DNA of 64,000 nt. Origin: UBA1952 sp965246765. Its GTDB lineage: Bacteria; Bacteroidota; Bacteroidia; Chitinophagales; Chitinophagaceae. A program made the translations under genes and the position numbers. The stretch is taken from positions 682,001 through 746,000 of the forward strand of contig CBDFFJ010000005.1 in assembly GCA_965246765.1 (NCBI GenBank). Direction: 5' to 3'. The first letter of the stretch is position 1; the number at the start of each line of letters is the position of its first letter. This document shows, one piece after another, positions 17,405 through 26,820 of the stretch. Below the pieces are notes generated by a model. It saw nothing but the letters and a program-made list of their open reading frames with translations, did not search any database and was not told the origin of the DNA.

Positions 17405-18597
17405 AAAGACTCAATTAATTCAAACCATCTCATTACCGTTGCTTCCGGATAGAAGTCGCGGGCACGCTGCCGGCCCGCAGCGGCATATTTGGCGCGGGCG
17501 GGCGCATTGCTACGCAGTTCTTCTACAAGCCCGGCCCACATCTGTACCAATCGTTCATCAGGCACTAAGGCCGGCACAGGCAGCAGATAGCCGTATTTTG
17601 TTTCTTCAGGTTGATTGCGGGATGGGTTGTATTCCCCGGCCCCCTCCATGATTTCAAACGGACCGGTTTCGCAGTCGGCAGCCAGCAAAGGTAAACCGGC
17701 ATCCATAGCTTCCACCAATGAAAGGGGCAGTCCTTCGGCCATGGAAGCGCTCAGATACAGATCTGATTTGCTGAGCAAAGCGGCAGGCGACTTTACAAAG
17801 CCTGAAAAATGGACATCTGCCTCGTCGCTTTCCTCTTTGGCAATACTGAGACCGAGCGAGGCAGCGAGCTGCTGAAGCGGAACCATTTCGGGGCCGTCAC
17901 CGGCGATGCAGAGCCGATAGCGTATTCCGGGCTTTCGCTTCAAGACAGCCAGAATATGTATAATAAAAATCACGTTTTTAGTGCGATTCAGGCGACCTAC
18001 TGTAATCAACCTGAATACCTTTCCTTCATTGCCCGTAGCATTGGGACTTTCAAAATTGCCGTGCGGCTCTATAGAATTATAGATATACGCGCTCTGGCTT
18101 TTTCTTAAAGAAAACAACTCCGACATTTCCACCTCCAAAAGCCGGCTCACCGCAACCACCTTATGAAAACGGCGGTAGCAGTAAGATGCAAAAGGCAAGA
18201 GCCGCATCAGCAGGCGATTCTGCGGATTGTTGCGGATACTACCGTGGATGATGGTGATCCTTTTGCCCCTGCCTCCGGCCAGCGCAGTCACAAGGTCGGC
18301 AGCCCATATATTGCTGATGATTACGTCCGCGCCAATGGATTTTGTGAGCTTTCTAAAGCGCATGATATTTCGCAGGTAATCCAGCCTGCTGCGCTGCGCT
18401 GTGTTGTTGAACAGACTGTGTAACGTGATTTCACCGCTTGTTTCCTCCCGGACTGCCGCACCGACGTCTGAAAAGCTGCACAGATGTACATCATACCTGT
18501 CTGCCATCAGCAGCGCCAGTCTTTTAACCACCATCTGCGCGCCGCCAACTTCGTCTATGGAAGGAATCAGGAACACTATCGTTTTCTTTTTTGCCAT
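17401..18597 (-). CDS. Glycosyltransferase, GT4 family
   Basis: A 398-residue GT-B enzyme with IPSIDEVGGAQMVVKRLA at the N-terminus, the LITVGRLNRTKN loop that opens the C-terminal domain, and SMAEGLPLSLVEAMDAGLPL, the E-x7-E donor-binding motif of GT4 retaining transferases. It is 12 bases downstream of the second asnB-like gene and overlaps the next GT by 4 bases. Substrate unknown. Confidence 0.88.
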   Translation of the reverse strand: MAKKKTIVFLIPSIDEVGGAQMVVKRLALLMADRYDVHLCSFSDVGAAVREETSGEITLHSLFNNTAQRSRLDYLRNIMRFRKLTKSIGADVIISNIWAADLVTALAGGRGKRITIIHGSIRNNPQNRLLMRLLPFASYCYRRFHKVVAVSRLLEVEMSELFSLRKSQSAYIYNSIEPHGNFESPNATGNEGKVFRLITVGRLNRTKNVIFIIHILAVLKRKPGIRYRLCIAGDGPEMVPLQQLAASLGLSIAKEESDEADVHFSGFVKSPAALLSKSDLYLSASMAEGLPLSLVEAMDAGLPLLAADCETGPFEIMEGAGEYNPSRNQPEETKYGYLLPVPALVPDERLVQMWAGLVEELRSNAPARAKYAAAGRQRARDFYPEATVMRWFELIESL

Positions 18598-18609
18598 GCC
18601 ATAGCACCC

Positions 18610-20478
18610 TTAGCCGGCGGACTCGCCGAATTGCTCTTCCAGCCACCAGTGCAGCACCGTAATCAGCCATACCTGAAAAAACGGAATTGAATGGCCTGCA
18701 AAAAAAGACTTTTTTATGTTCAGGGCATATTCAGGCTTTAATATGCCATGCCGCTCCAGCACGGGCTTTGTAAAGTATTTATCTATCAGCGGGCGCAAGC
18801 CGTTGCGCATCAGCTGCTCCAGCGGAATGCTGAAGCCTTGCTTACGGCGGTCAAAGTAGCGCATCGGAATGAAATCTGCCAGCAGCTTTTTCAGGATGTA
18901 CTTGTAGCTTCCATGACGCAGCTTCAGGCTCTGGTCCAGATTCAGCGCCCAGTTTACCACGTTCATATCCAGGAAAGGCACCCTCACCTCCAGTGAATGG
19001 CTCATGCTGGCCCGGTCCAGCTTCACCAGCAGATCATCCTGCAGGTAGTGCGACAGGTCCCAGAGTGACTGCTGCTCTGCCGGCCGGAGCTTTCTTTCTG
19101 AAGAATATCTGCTATTGAGAATGGAAAAGTCAAATTGGTTCTCTTTAAGTGCTTTCTTGAGCTCATACTCGCAAAAATTATCCCGGCCGGCAATATGGCT
19201 GCGCACGGAATGGTAGCCCCGGTAGGCGAACATCTTCCCGGCATGACGGAAGTAAGGCGGAAGCATGCGTGAGCCATAAAAGATGGGATGCCGGAGCGCT
19301 TTGAGCGGCGGACGGGCCAGGCGCTCGGCCCAGCGGTAATTGCCATAGCCCAGAAAAAGCTCGTCGGCGCCGTCGCCGCTCAGGGCTACAGCTACTTGCT
19401 TCACGGCCAGCTTGCTGATCATCAGCGTAGGAAAGGCAGACGTATCTCCGAAGGGCTCATCATATACATTCAGGAAATCTTCCAGCGTGTCCAGAAAAGC
19501 ATTTTCGCTGAACTCAATCTCATGGTGTTCTGTTGCGAGGACTGAAGCTATTTTGGATGCGTACGGCGCTTCGTTCAGGCCATTCTGCTGAATGCCGATG
19601 GTGAAGGTCTTGATCTTCTTAGGAGAAACCTGAGCGGCTATGGCAGTCAGGAGTGTGCTGTCAATGCCGCCGCTCAGGAAAATACCACAGGGGAGATCCG
19701 CTTCCAACTGGCGGTCAACGACGTCAAACAGTATATCACGTAGCTCTTTTTTTGCGCTTAGTTCGTCTTTCAGCGTGTTCTTGCGCACCGCGCCAGCGAA
19801 GCTGTAGAAGGAATGGAAGTTACCGACAATAATATCTGTTTCCTGCTGCTTGACCTGAACGTAGGAGCCGGCAGTAAATTTATATACGTTTTCAAAAATA
19901 GTATTCGGAGCTGGTATGTATCCCAAGTGCAGAAATTCAGAAATAGCCTGATGAGATAATTTTATGTCGGACAGAAGTGGCCTTATTGATTTAATCTCTG
20001 AACCAAAAATAAAGCAGTTATCTTTTATGTAATAATACAACGGTTTGATTCCGGCCGGGTCGCGCGCAAGGGTCATCTCCTTGCTGAGCGTATCATATAT
20101 GCACAGCGCAAACATGCCATTGAGCAAGGAAAATGCTCTTACTCCATAAAGTGAGAAGAGCTCTAAAACAAGCTCAGTATCTGTCCGGGTAATGAATGGG
20201 AAGCCTTCCAGATGTTCGCGAACCAGCTGCGTCCGGTTATAAATCTCTCCGTTGTATGTGATGAGGTATCTACCCCCGCGGGAGTACATAGGCTGATCTC
20301 CGGCACTTGTCAGGTCGATGATACTTAGTCGCCTGTGGCCCATTCCCACACCTGTGTCCATATAAGTGCCTCCGGAGTCGGGGCCTCGGTGATGATGGGT
20401 TTTTTCCAGAAAAGCAAGTTCCTTATCCGAGAACGCATCGCTTGCTCGCGCTTTGATAAAACCAGTAATGCCACACAT
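18610..20478 (-). CDS. asnB: Asparagine synthase-like glutamine amidotransferase (second copy)
   Basis: A 622-residue protein with both domains intact: Cys2 nucleophile in MCGITGFI, HHRGPDSGG, GHRRLSIIDL and YNGEIYN in the glutaminase domain, and the PP-loop FLSGGIDSTL in the ATP pyrophosphatase domain. It diverges clearly from the copy at 9351-11261, so it is not a recent duplication. Lying between the flippase and three glycosyltransferases, it is best read as a sugar carboxamide-forming enzyme, though asparagine synthesis cannot be excluded. Confidence 0.86.
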   Translation of the reverse strand: MCGITGFIKARASDAFSDKELAFLEKTHHHRGPDSGGTYMDTGVGMGHRRLSIIDLTSAGDQPMYSRGGRYLITYNGEIYNRTQLVREHLEGFPFITRTDTELVLELFSLYGVRAFSLLNGMFALCIYDTLSKEMTLARDPAGIKPLYYYIKDNCFIFGSEIKSIRPLLSDIKLSHQAISEFLHLGYIPAPNTIFENVYKFTAGSYVQVKQQETDIIVGNFHSFYSFAGAVRKNTLKDELSAKKELRDILFDVVDRQLEADLPCGIFLSGGIDSTLLTAIAAQVSPKKIKTFTIGIQQNGLNEAPYASKIASVLATEHHEIEFSENAFLDTLEDFLNVYDEPFGDTSAFPTLMISKLAVKQVAVALSGDGADELFLGYGNYRWAERLARPPLKALRHPIFYGSRMLPPYFRHAGKMFAYRGYHSVRSHIAGRDNFCEYELKKALKENQFDFSILNSRYSSERKLRPAEQQSLWDLSHYLQDDLLVKLDRASMSHSLEVRVPFLDMNVVNWALNLDQSLKLRHGSYKYILKKLLADFIPMRYFDRRKQGFSIPLEQLMRNGLRPLIDKYFTKPVLERHGILKPEYALNIKKSFFAGHSIPFFQVWLITVLHWWLEEQFGESAG

Positions 20479-20572
20479 GGGGAACAGGGCGTTAATATAC
20501 CGGTTTCAGCGCAGGGCTATAGATTTATTAAAAACAAATTATCCGCTGATTCATGTGTCTGAATTGTCTCGG

Positions 20573-22024
20573 CTATATTCTGCGGGGAGCTAAGCCAACG
20601 ATCTCGCTCAACTTTTGCATAAACGGCTGATTGCGAAGCAAGAAAAAGAGTGCCACGACCGAAAGAGGAACAATACAGCAATATACAGCAACCGGCACCC
20701 AATAGGCGACCACAGATAGGGCAATGGAAAAAAGCAAGACTGGTCCGACGGTCTTGATATGTATGCTCAGCCGAAAGTAGCGTCTTGAATACCAACAGTT
20801 TATTATGAATAATACGAGCTTGGCACATGCAAAAGCAAAAGCTGCGCCGTATACGCCAAACACAGGAATGCATAGCAGGTTTAATATTGCAGATACTATT
20901 GTGCCGCTTATCAGGATCAACAAGGCCGGAACTGCTTTCCTGCTCCGGTAGATGCCGAGCATTCCGAAGTAGATGAGCATATCAAATACCCATCCGAAAA
21001 AGAAAAATGGCAGCAGTTGAGCAGTTACTCCGTAGGTGCCATCTGTGAATATGGCCATCAGAACGCCTTTAAAGATCAATATGACTGGAATTGAGGCAAA
21101 CATCACACAACTTGAACCGACAAAAATCTGCGACACCTGATTCTCAGAGTTCTCATCATTCCAAATGCTCATTACATAGGGAACTACGGCCATGGCAAAA
21201 GAACTCGTAATCAGCGCGATGAACCCACCAAGGCGAACGCCGAGCCCATATTCGGCAAGAGCGCTTCCTGAATAATGGAAATGCAGCAGGAAAGTCCGGT
21301 CTATGGCAGGTATCAACTGGTTAAAAAACGAGCTTAGCGCAAAAGGAAGCCCGAAAAGGATGAGTCGCCTCACCATAGCAAAGTCAACAGGGGCGACCTT
21401 AACGAGTATCTGCTTTCTAATGAGCCAAAGCCCGCCAAGGCCTGTAAGAAACAGAGACAATATGTATGCGATGAAGATTGACTTGATGGAGCCGTTGAGA
21501 AACTTCACAAGGCCGACAACCGTTACAATCGTTGCCACTGTATTGAAAAGACACAGACACATATATTGCACGCTCTTCAGGTTCCAGCGCAGTACACTCA
21601 GGGTGTAATTCAATAAAATGTGTCCCGGAATCATGGCTAATGCTATGCTCCAGAAGTACTGAAGGTTGGCATCGCCCTTAAACAAAAGTCCCGCAATCAG
21701 CTTCCGTGACAGGAAAATGCCGCTTAACATGATTACCATTGATAGTAATTGGATGTAAAGGGAATATGACACGATCTTACTTTTCGTTGCAGCAGAATTT
21801 TCCTTATCAAAATAATAGCTGGCCGCCGCAGAATCCTGGCCTAGAATCACAAACCACGAGAAAAGCATGGCATAAACGAATGATATGTCATACGTGCTCA
21901 CTGCGGCCTTACCTAAGTGCTTGGTGATAATAGGTAGGGTAAACAGCGGGATTAACTTCTGAACGGATGAAGCCAGACCGTATATCACGGTGTCTTTCAT
22001 CAGTCCTTTAACTACATTTCTCAC
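20573..22024 (-). CDS. wzx: Lipid-linked oligosaccharide flippase, Wzx/MATE-like
   Basis: A 483-residue protein with 12 or more hydrophobic helices, beginning with KDTVIYGLASSVQKLIPLFTLP, the usual opening of polysaccharide-biosynthesis flippases of the MOP superfamily. It would move the undecaprenyl-linked repeat unit across the inner membrane. The start at 22024 is a GTG; an ATG at 22000 would remove eight residues and still leave a complete first helix. It sits between the MaoC-like gene and the second asnB-like gene. Confidence 0.9.
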   Translation of the reverse strand: MRNVVKGLMKDTVIYGLASSVQKLIPLFTLPIITKHLGKAAVSTYDISFVYAMLFSWFVILGQDSAAASYYFDKENSAATKSKIVSYSLYIQLLSMVIMLSGIFLSRKLIAGLLFKGDANLQYFWSIALAMIPGHILLNYTLSVLRWNLKSVQYMCLCLFNTVATIVTVVGLVKFLNGSIKSIFIAYILSLFLTGLGGLWLIRKQILVKVAPVDFAMVRRLILFGLPFALSSFFNQLIPAIDRTFLLHFHYSGSALAEYGLGVRLGGFIALITSSFAMAVVPYVMSIWNDENSENQVSQIFVGSSCVMFASIPVILIFKGVLMAIFTDGTYGVTAQLLPFFFFGWVFDMLIYFGMLGIYRSRKAVPALLILISGTIVSAILNLLCIPVFGVYGAAFAFACAKLVLFIINCWYSRRYFRLSIHIKTVGPVLLFSIALSVVAYWVPVAVYCCIVPLSVVALFFLLRNQPFMQKLSEIVGLAPRRI

Positions 22025-22076
22025 TTTCGTCCCTGTACGTTTTGAAGTTATTTAACGACGCTATTTTTAAGTGGAG

Positions 22077-22499
22077 TTACAGCGCCCCGATCCCTGCATT
22101 AAACTTTACAACTGCCTCGCCATCAACAGCTATGCTTCCATCCTGCTTCCGGACGATTGTTCTGAGCGTCATGACCGGCTTGTCTTCACGAATAGATGTA
22201 ATCTCTAGCGTAGCCGTAATTTCCTCGCCAATTAATACTGGCTTTTGGAATCTGGCGGTTTGCCCGAGATGGATGGTACCCGTGCCTGGTAGCTTAGAGC
22301 CTAATAATCCGCCGAATAGGCTGGTTACCATTATACCGGGCACAATACATGCGCCAAACGGCGTGGTCGCCGCATAGGCGCTGTCGCTGTGAATGGGATT
22401 GCGGTCGCCTGATATAGTCTGACAATAATAGTCAACCTCCGGCTGGGAAAAAGCCTTAGTGACACTCACGATCTGGCCAATAGTAAAATTAATATTCAT
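22077..22499 (-). CDS. MaoC-like (R)-hydratase
   Basis: A 140-residue single hot-dog domain protein. The hydratase 2 motif is visible as TISGDRNPIHSDSAYA near residue 28, with the catalytic Asp and His and the following PFGACIVPGIM. Members add water to trans-2-enoyl-CoA giving (R)-3-hydroxyacyl-CoA. Such a gene is unusual in a sugar locus; beside an LpxD-like N-acyltransferase (23735-24715) it may supply the hydroxyacyl group for an amino sugar. Flanked by the flippase and a glycosyltransferase-like gene. Confidence 0.88.
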   Translation of the reverse strand: MNINFTIGQIVSVTKAFSQPEVDYYCQTISGDRNPIHSDSAYAATTPFGACIVPGIMVTSLFGGLLGSKLPGTGTIHLGQTARFQKPVLIGEEITATLEITSIREDKPVMTLRTIVRKQDGSIAVDGEAVVKFNAGIGAL

Positions 22500-22548
22500 T
22501 AAAAAATTTTAATTATTGTGTTGCTGAGTTTGTCAGCCTGGCTTACAA

Positions 22549-23742
22549 TTAAATATTCCCCGCAGTCATCTTCTGCCGGATGATGGCGTCTATCGTTTTA
22601 ATGGCATGTGCCACACAATACTTTTGAAACCACACATGCGATTCAATCCCCATTTTCTTATATTTTTCGGGATTATCAATGACGGCCTCTATTCCGGTAC
22701 GTACGCTGCCCTCGTCATTGCCGTGAAGCATTGGATAAAGCGTATCGTAGGTGTCTTTAAAGTCTTCATCATTCCGGCAGTGCAGCAGCGGCTTTTTCAT
22801 TGCCATGGCTTCGCTGGCACAGCCGTACGTGAGCCAAGAGGTTAATAGCTCTCCTACTGCGAGATCAGAAAAGTAGAGGATGAGCATGATATCCTTGCGC
22901 GGCATCGTGGGAAACCAGATTACATGCTCGTCTGTCAATCCAAGTGAATTGATCAATTGCCGGGTCGCAGCCCTGTCGGGCCCGTATTCAAATAGTAATA
23001 GCTTCGACCTGAGAGAAGGACGTTCCCGTATTAAATTGTTGTATGCAAGTACGAGCTTGTCGTTATTCTTAAAATTGTGCTCCGGCAGCCATTCATGCCG
23101 TACGCAATGCACAATTATCAGGTCATTACTTGCCCGCAGTTCCTGCATCTGCCGCAGTAAAGTCTGATTCAGACCCGGCCTTGCTAATAGCTTGTCGCTT
23201 TCATATTCAGGCTGGTAGAGCATTGGCGGACATATATACACGCGCTGCCGTTCAGTAATCAGATCTGCAACTATTTCCTCATATTCTGGATTCGCCCGAT
23301 CAAATATGATTTTATAAGCGGCCTTAATACCCCATTTTTGAAACAATGATATGAGCGTGTATTGTATGATGTTGCGCGGGCTAACCAGCCGCAGGCGAGG
23401 CAAGTGAAAAATGTCAAAGCCGTATGGAATAAACAGATCCAGCTTTTTACCCAGCCAGTACATAATGGCCGGGGCCGGACCACAGCCTATTATGAAGTCG
23501 TACTGCTCAATGGTTTTTTTTATCTCCTTTTTATTCCATTTAAAAAAGTCTGCGGGGTCGCCCCAGGATATCAGATGGACATAATTTTCATAATCCTTGC
23601 TATACGTATCATTGCTCACGCCAAAATGAGCCCCTTCACCGGGGAACACGTAGAGCTGAGCATCGTATCCTAAATCTCTCAGGTATCGGCAGAGCGAGAA
23701 CGACATGTTGTTCATGTTCCCCAGCAAAGCGACCCTAATCAT
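22549..23742 (-). CDS. Glycosyltransferase-like protein, uncertain family
   Basis: A 397-residue soluble protein starting MIRVALLGNMNNMSFSLCRYL, with GCGPAPAIMYWLG and FIPYGFDIFHLPR in the first half and YGCASEAMAMKKPLLHC near residue 290, a pattern compatible with a GT-B fold. I chose the ATG at 23742, which overlaps the LpxD-like gene by 8 bases; an earlier in-frame start at 23766 is possible but would overlap by 32. The context supports a transferase, but the family and donor are not identified. Confidence 0.65.
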   Translation of the reverse strand: MIRVALLGNMNNMSFSLCRYLRDLGYDAQLYVFPGEGAHFGVSNDTYSKDYENYVHLISWGDPADFFKWNKKEIKKTIEQYDFIIGCGPAPAIMYWLGKKLDLFIPYGFDIFHLPRLRLVSPRNIIQYTLISLFQKWGIKAAYKIIFDRANPEYEEIVADLITERQRVYICPPMLYQPEYESDKLLARPGLNQTLLRQMQELRASNDLIIVHCVRHEWLPEHNFKNNDKLVLAYNNLIRERPSLRSKLLLFEYGPDRAATRQLINSLGLTDEHVIWFPTMPRKDIMLILYFSDLAVGELLTSWLTYGCASEAMAMKKPLLHCRNDEDFKDTYDTLYPMLHGNDEGSVRTGIEAVIDNPEKYKKMGIESHVWFQKYCVAHAIKTIDAIIRQKMTAGNI

Positions 23743-24715
23743 TGGCTGCCTGTTTTTGACTGTCAATCAATTGCTGAACCGACTGATTGTGTTTCTTCAG
23801 CGCGTTAAGCTCTCTGCCTGGCATACCGGTCCAGATCTCGTCTTCAGGAACGTCTTTCGTAATGACGGCCCCCATACCGGTCATTGCCCTTGCCCCTATG
23901 CGCAAGCCATCCCGTAAGGTGCATGAAGGCGCTACCCAGCAATCCTCGCCAATCACTGTGCTGCCCCCAAGCATTGCATTGGCCATGGCCATTGCACCCT
24001 TTCCCATTACCACATTGTGTCCTACCTGTATCAGGTTATCAATCTTAGCTCCTTCCAGGATGCGTGTATTACCTAATGCACCTTTGTCCACGCAGGTATT
24101 AGCGCCTATGTCTGCATTGTCTTCTATGATGACGCCACCGATATGAGGAAAATTGACCAGAATGCCTTCTTCGTTGCGCTCAAATCCAAAACCGTCAGCG
24201 CCTATGATCGTACCTGCATCCACGAATACGTTTTTCCCAATGACGGTGCCGTCGTAAACGTAATTATGGCCCCTTAACACCGTTCCCTTCCCGATAGTTA
24301 CCTTACCTATATATGTAAACGGGCCAATGTAGGATTCAGGATCAATTATAGCTTCCGGATCAATTACGGCAGTATGGTGGATGCCGTAAACAGGCGTGGG
24401 CTTAATGAAGTGTCTGACTATTTTGGAATATTCCTTGCGGGGATCGGCTACAAATATTACGGTCTTACCTCCTGGCATACCTAAATCAGCCTTTAGCGTA
24501 ATGTCGCAGAACACGACTCTTGAGACCGTGTTCTCCAATAATCGCTGCGTATCCTTCCGTCCCGCGTCTATAAATGAAGCAGATTCGGGCTGGCCATCGG
24601 TAACCGGCTTAAATGATTCAATAACAATCTGTGCGACATCGCCGAAAATTTCATAACCGCCTGATAATAGCACGACTATCTGTCTGAGCGGAATGGCAAG
24701 GCTGCTATTTTTCAT
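23735..24715 (-). CDS. LpxD-like left-handed beta-helix N-acyltransferase
   Basis: A 326-residue protein. The N-terminal 110 residues form a small alpha/beta domain as in LpxD; then come many hexapeptide repeats (IDPEAIIDPESYIG onward), the LpxD-type GANTCVDKGALGNT and the likely catalytic His in IQVGHNVVMG. LpxD uses (R)-3-hydroxyacyl-ACP on UDP-3-O-acyl-glucosamine; a member inside a polysaccharide locus more likely acylates an amino sugar nucleotide. The start at 24715 overlaps the upstream deacetylase gene by 11 bases. Two genes downstream is the MaoC-like hydratase, a plausible partner. Confidence 0.8.
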   Translation of the reverse strand: MKNSSLAIPLRQIVVLLSGGYEIFGDVAQIVIESFKPVTDGQPESASFIDAGRKDTQRLLENTVSRVVFCDITLKADLGMPGGKTVIFVADPRKEYSKIVRHFIKPTPVYGIHHTAVIDPEAIIDPESYIGPFTYIGKVTIGKGTVLRGHNYVYDGTVIGKNVFVDAGTIIGADGFGFERNEEGILVNFPHIGGVIIEDNADIGANTCVDKGALGNTRILEGAKIDNLIQVGHNVVMGKGAMAMANAMLGGSTVIGEDCWVAPSCTLRDGLRIGARAMTGMGAVITKDVPEDEIWTGMPGRELNALKKHNQSVQQLIDSQKQAAND

Positions 24716-25433
24716 TATCGTAGAAATTATGGTCAAAGTAGGTGTCCGGATGCACAAGCAGGCAAAGCACAGGTATCCCTTCAGCCGCATGTTCTGATGG
24801 CGGGCGGTTATCGCCGTCACGTCTTACTGCATTATCGTAACTCTTCCAGCGCACCCACTCACTGTCGCTCACATAACGCGACTCCTGAAAAAGATTAAAT
24901 TCAGGCTCATGATCGTACGCTTCATACGCTATGCCATGTGTCGCAGGCTTTTGATCTTTCCAAAAATCAAGATTATTATACCCGGTTATGCCACCATGAC
25001 TTGCCACACCTTTAATCTTTATATTAAATATGCGCTCCATAACGTCAATATCACGCTGAAGACATGCCGCGGCATCCTCGTCCCATATTTTGCTCTGATC
25101 CACAATTTCAGAATGATAGCCTAACTCGTGGCCCGAGCTCACAAGGTGCTTGATGATCCGGTAGTTTTCAAATGAGAAAGGATTGTACTCAGGCGCATGA
25201 AGGCGCAGGAAAAAAGTGGCCTTTATGGCTAACCGGTTATAAATATCAATTAACCTGCCAGCCTTTTTCACGCTCAGATCAATATCCACCCGGTTAATTG
25301 CCATGAGCGGCGGCAATTTTCCCTCCTTTTTTCGCAAATAATAGTTGTGGCAGGTCAGAAACTCATAGCCTTTGGCAATGACCTTCTTATATTCCTCCTC
25401 TAGGTTAGCGTATGTAAAATGAAAATTGCTCAT
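24705..25433 (-). CDS. Polysaccharide deacetylase-like protein
   Basis: A 242-residue protein of the carbohydrate esterase 4-like barrel. It shows NRVDIDLSVKKAGRL near residue 45 (the metal-binding Asp region), LAIKATFFLRLH near 70 and SSGHELGYHSE near 105, the His-containing motif. It may remove an N-acetyl group from a sugar nucleotide or lipid-linked sugar, which would free the amine needed for another acyl group. The ATG at 25433 begins one base after the stop of the HisF-like gene. Full catalytic activity cannot be judged because the C-terminal motifs are divergent. Confidence 0.72.
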   Translation of the reverse strand: MSNFHFTYANLEEEYKKVIAKGYEFLTCHNYYLRKKEGKLPPLMAINRVDIDLSVKKAGRLIDIYNRLAIKATFFLRLHAPEYNPFSFENYRIIKHLVSSGHELGYHSEIVDQSKIWDEDAAACLQRDIDVMERIFNIKIKGVASHGGITGYNNLDFWKDQKPATHGIAYEAYDHEPEFNLFQESRYVSDSEWVRWKSYDNAVRRDGDNRPPSEHAAEGIPVLCLLVHPDTYFDHNFYDNEK

Positions 25434-25434
25434 G

Positions 25435-26196
25435 TCAGGCAAGCGCTTTATCCAATTTGACCTTATCAGGAAAATTCACCAATACGCCCATCCCCTGCTT
25501 CTGATAAACAACCATACTGCCGAGCGCCACCGCCGAAGCCTTACCGTTCTTAACTACGGCGCCAATGTGCTCTATAGACCCTGCGCCGCCATTCGCAATT
25601 AAAGGTATGCTTAGCACATCGCTGAACTTGCGGGTAAGCTCTATATCAAAGCCGCTCCAGGTGCCATCTTTATCCATGGAAGTCAGCAGAATTTCCCCTG
25701 CCCCCAGCCTTTCAAGCTCCTGTGCCCAGCCCACCGGGTCTTTGCCGGTTTTTTCAGTGCCGTCGGCAATAAAATGCTGATATTTTCCGAAAATGTTTTT
25801 CTTAATGTCTATAGAGGCAATCACTGCCTGTGTTCCAAAATGCCGGGAAATTGCGGTTACCAATTCTGGCTGGCGAAAGGCCTGTGTATTCAGCACAATC
25901 TTCTCAAAGCCAATGGAAAGTATTTTTTTGGCAGTCTCAAAATCACGCACGCCGCCGCCATAGGCAAGTGGCATAAAGCATTCATTGGCTATCTGCGCCA
26001 GGATCTCAAAATTAGGCAGCCGCTTCTGCACAGTGGCGCGGATATCGAGGAAACATAGCTCATCCACCTCCAATTCGTTGAAAATGCGCACCGTATTAAT
26101 CGGGTCGCCGATGTAATGCTCGCCACCAAACTTCACCGTCTTTACGAGACTGTCGTTGACTAGTTGAAGGCAGGGTATGACGCGTGTCTGAAGCAT
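25435..26196 (-). CDS. hisF: HisF-like cyclase subunit of sugar acetamidino synthesis
   Basis: A 253-residue (beta/alpha)8 barrel close to HisF, beginning RVIPCLQLVNDSLVKTVKF. In true HisF the position after PCL is the catalytic Asp11; here it is Gln, while the second Asp (ASIDIKKN) is kept. The GEHYIGDPINTVRIFNE segment is also that of the WbuZ/HisF2 subfamily, which works with WbpG. It probably channels ammonia from HisH to the amidotransferase rather than making histidine. The HisH-like gene is 8 bases upstream. Confidence 0.88.
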   Translation of the reverse strand: MLQTRVIPCLQLVNDSLVKTVKFGGEHYIGDPINTVRIFNELEVDELCFLDIRATVQKRLPNFEILAQIANECFMPLAYGGGVRDFETAKKILSIGFEKIVLNTQAFRQPELVTAISRHFGTQAVIASIDIKKNIFGKYQHFIADGTEKTGKDPVGWAQELERLGAGEILLTSMDKDGTWSGFDIELTRKFSDVLSIPLIANGGAGSIEHIGAVVKNGKASAVALGSMVVYQKQGMGVLVNFPDKVKLDKALA

Positions 26197-26204
26197 GAGG
26201 CAGG

Positions 26205-26819
26205 TTAGAGCGCCGCAAAGTTGGCGAATAGCTTCATACCGTACTTATGGCTTTTCTCCGGATGAAACTGAGCACCCATAATGTTGTCCTTTTGGAGCAT
26301 AGAGTGAAAATCAGTGCCGTAATGCGTGTAAGCAAGCGCATATTCGGGCGCATCTGCCTGTACCTGATAAGAATGTACAAAGTAGAAGCGTGGCTCCTCC
26401 GGAAGATTGGCAACCAATGCGTGCGCCTTAAGCGGATAAACCCGGTTCCAGCCCATGTGCGGCACTTTGAGCGGCGGCGATGCGAGCGAAGCATCAAACA
26501 GATGCGCATAAGCCGGTATCCAGCCGAGGCCGGGCCGCTTACCTTCATCCGATCCACGGGTAAGAAGCTGCATACCGAGGCAGATGCCCATCACCGGCAC
26601 TTTTTCCTCTAAAGCCTTTTTATCCAACAAAGGCCGCAGGCCGGAAGCTTCTATCCGCTCCATAGCGGCGTCGAATGCGCCGACTCCGGGTAAGAGAATC
26701 TTTTTAGCGGCAGCTATCCGATCATGGTCACCTGTCACCTCAGCATCAGCGCCGATTTTTTTAAACATATTGATCACCGAGCCGAGATTGCCCATGCCAT
26801 AGTCCACTATAGTTATCAT
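26205..26819 (-). CDS. hisH: HisH-like glutaminase subunit of sugar acetamidino synthesis
   Basis: A 204-residue class I glutamine amidotransferase. The catalytic triad is visible: the Cys in MGICLGMQLL near residue 80 and the His and Glu in FHPEKSH near 185; GVGAFDAAM is the oxyanion strand. It would release ammonia from glutamine. It lies one base downstream of the WbpG-like gene and 8 bases before the HisF-like gene, the order known from Pseudomonas O-antigen loci, so it is a paralogue dedicated to sugar modification. Confidence 0.9.
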   Translation of the reverse strand: MITIVDYGMGNLGSVINMFKKIGADAEVTGDHDRIAAAKKILLPGVGAFDAAMERIEASGLRPLLDKKALEEKVPVMGICLGMQLLTRGSDEGKRPGLGWIPAYAHLFDASLASPPLKVPHMGWNRVYPLKAHALVANLPEEPRFYFVHSYQVQADAPEYALAYTHYGTDFHSMLQKDNIMGAQFHPEKSHKYGMKLFANFAAL

Positions 26820-26820
26820 G

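Noticed and set aside
25435..26819. Histidine biosynthesis genes
   Set aside because: The HisF-like protein lacks the first catalytic Asp and both genes follow wbpG; no other his genes are nearby.
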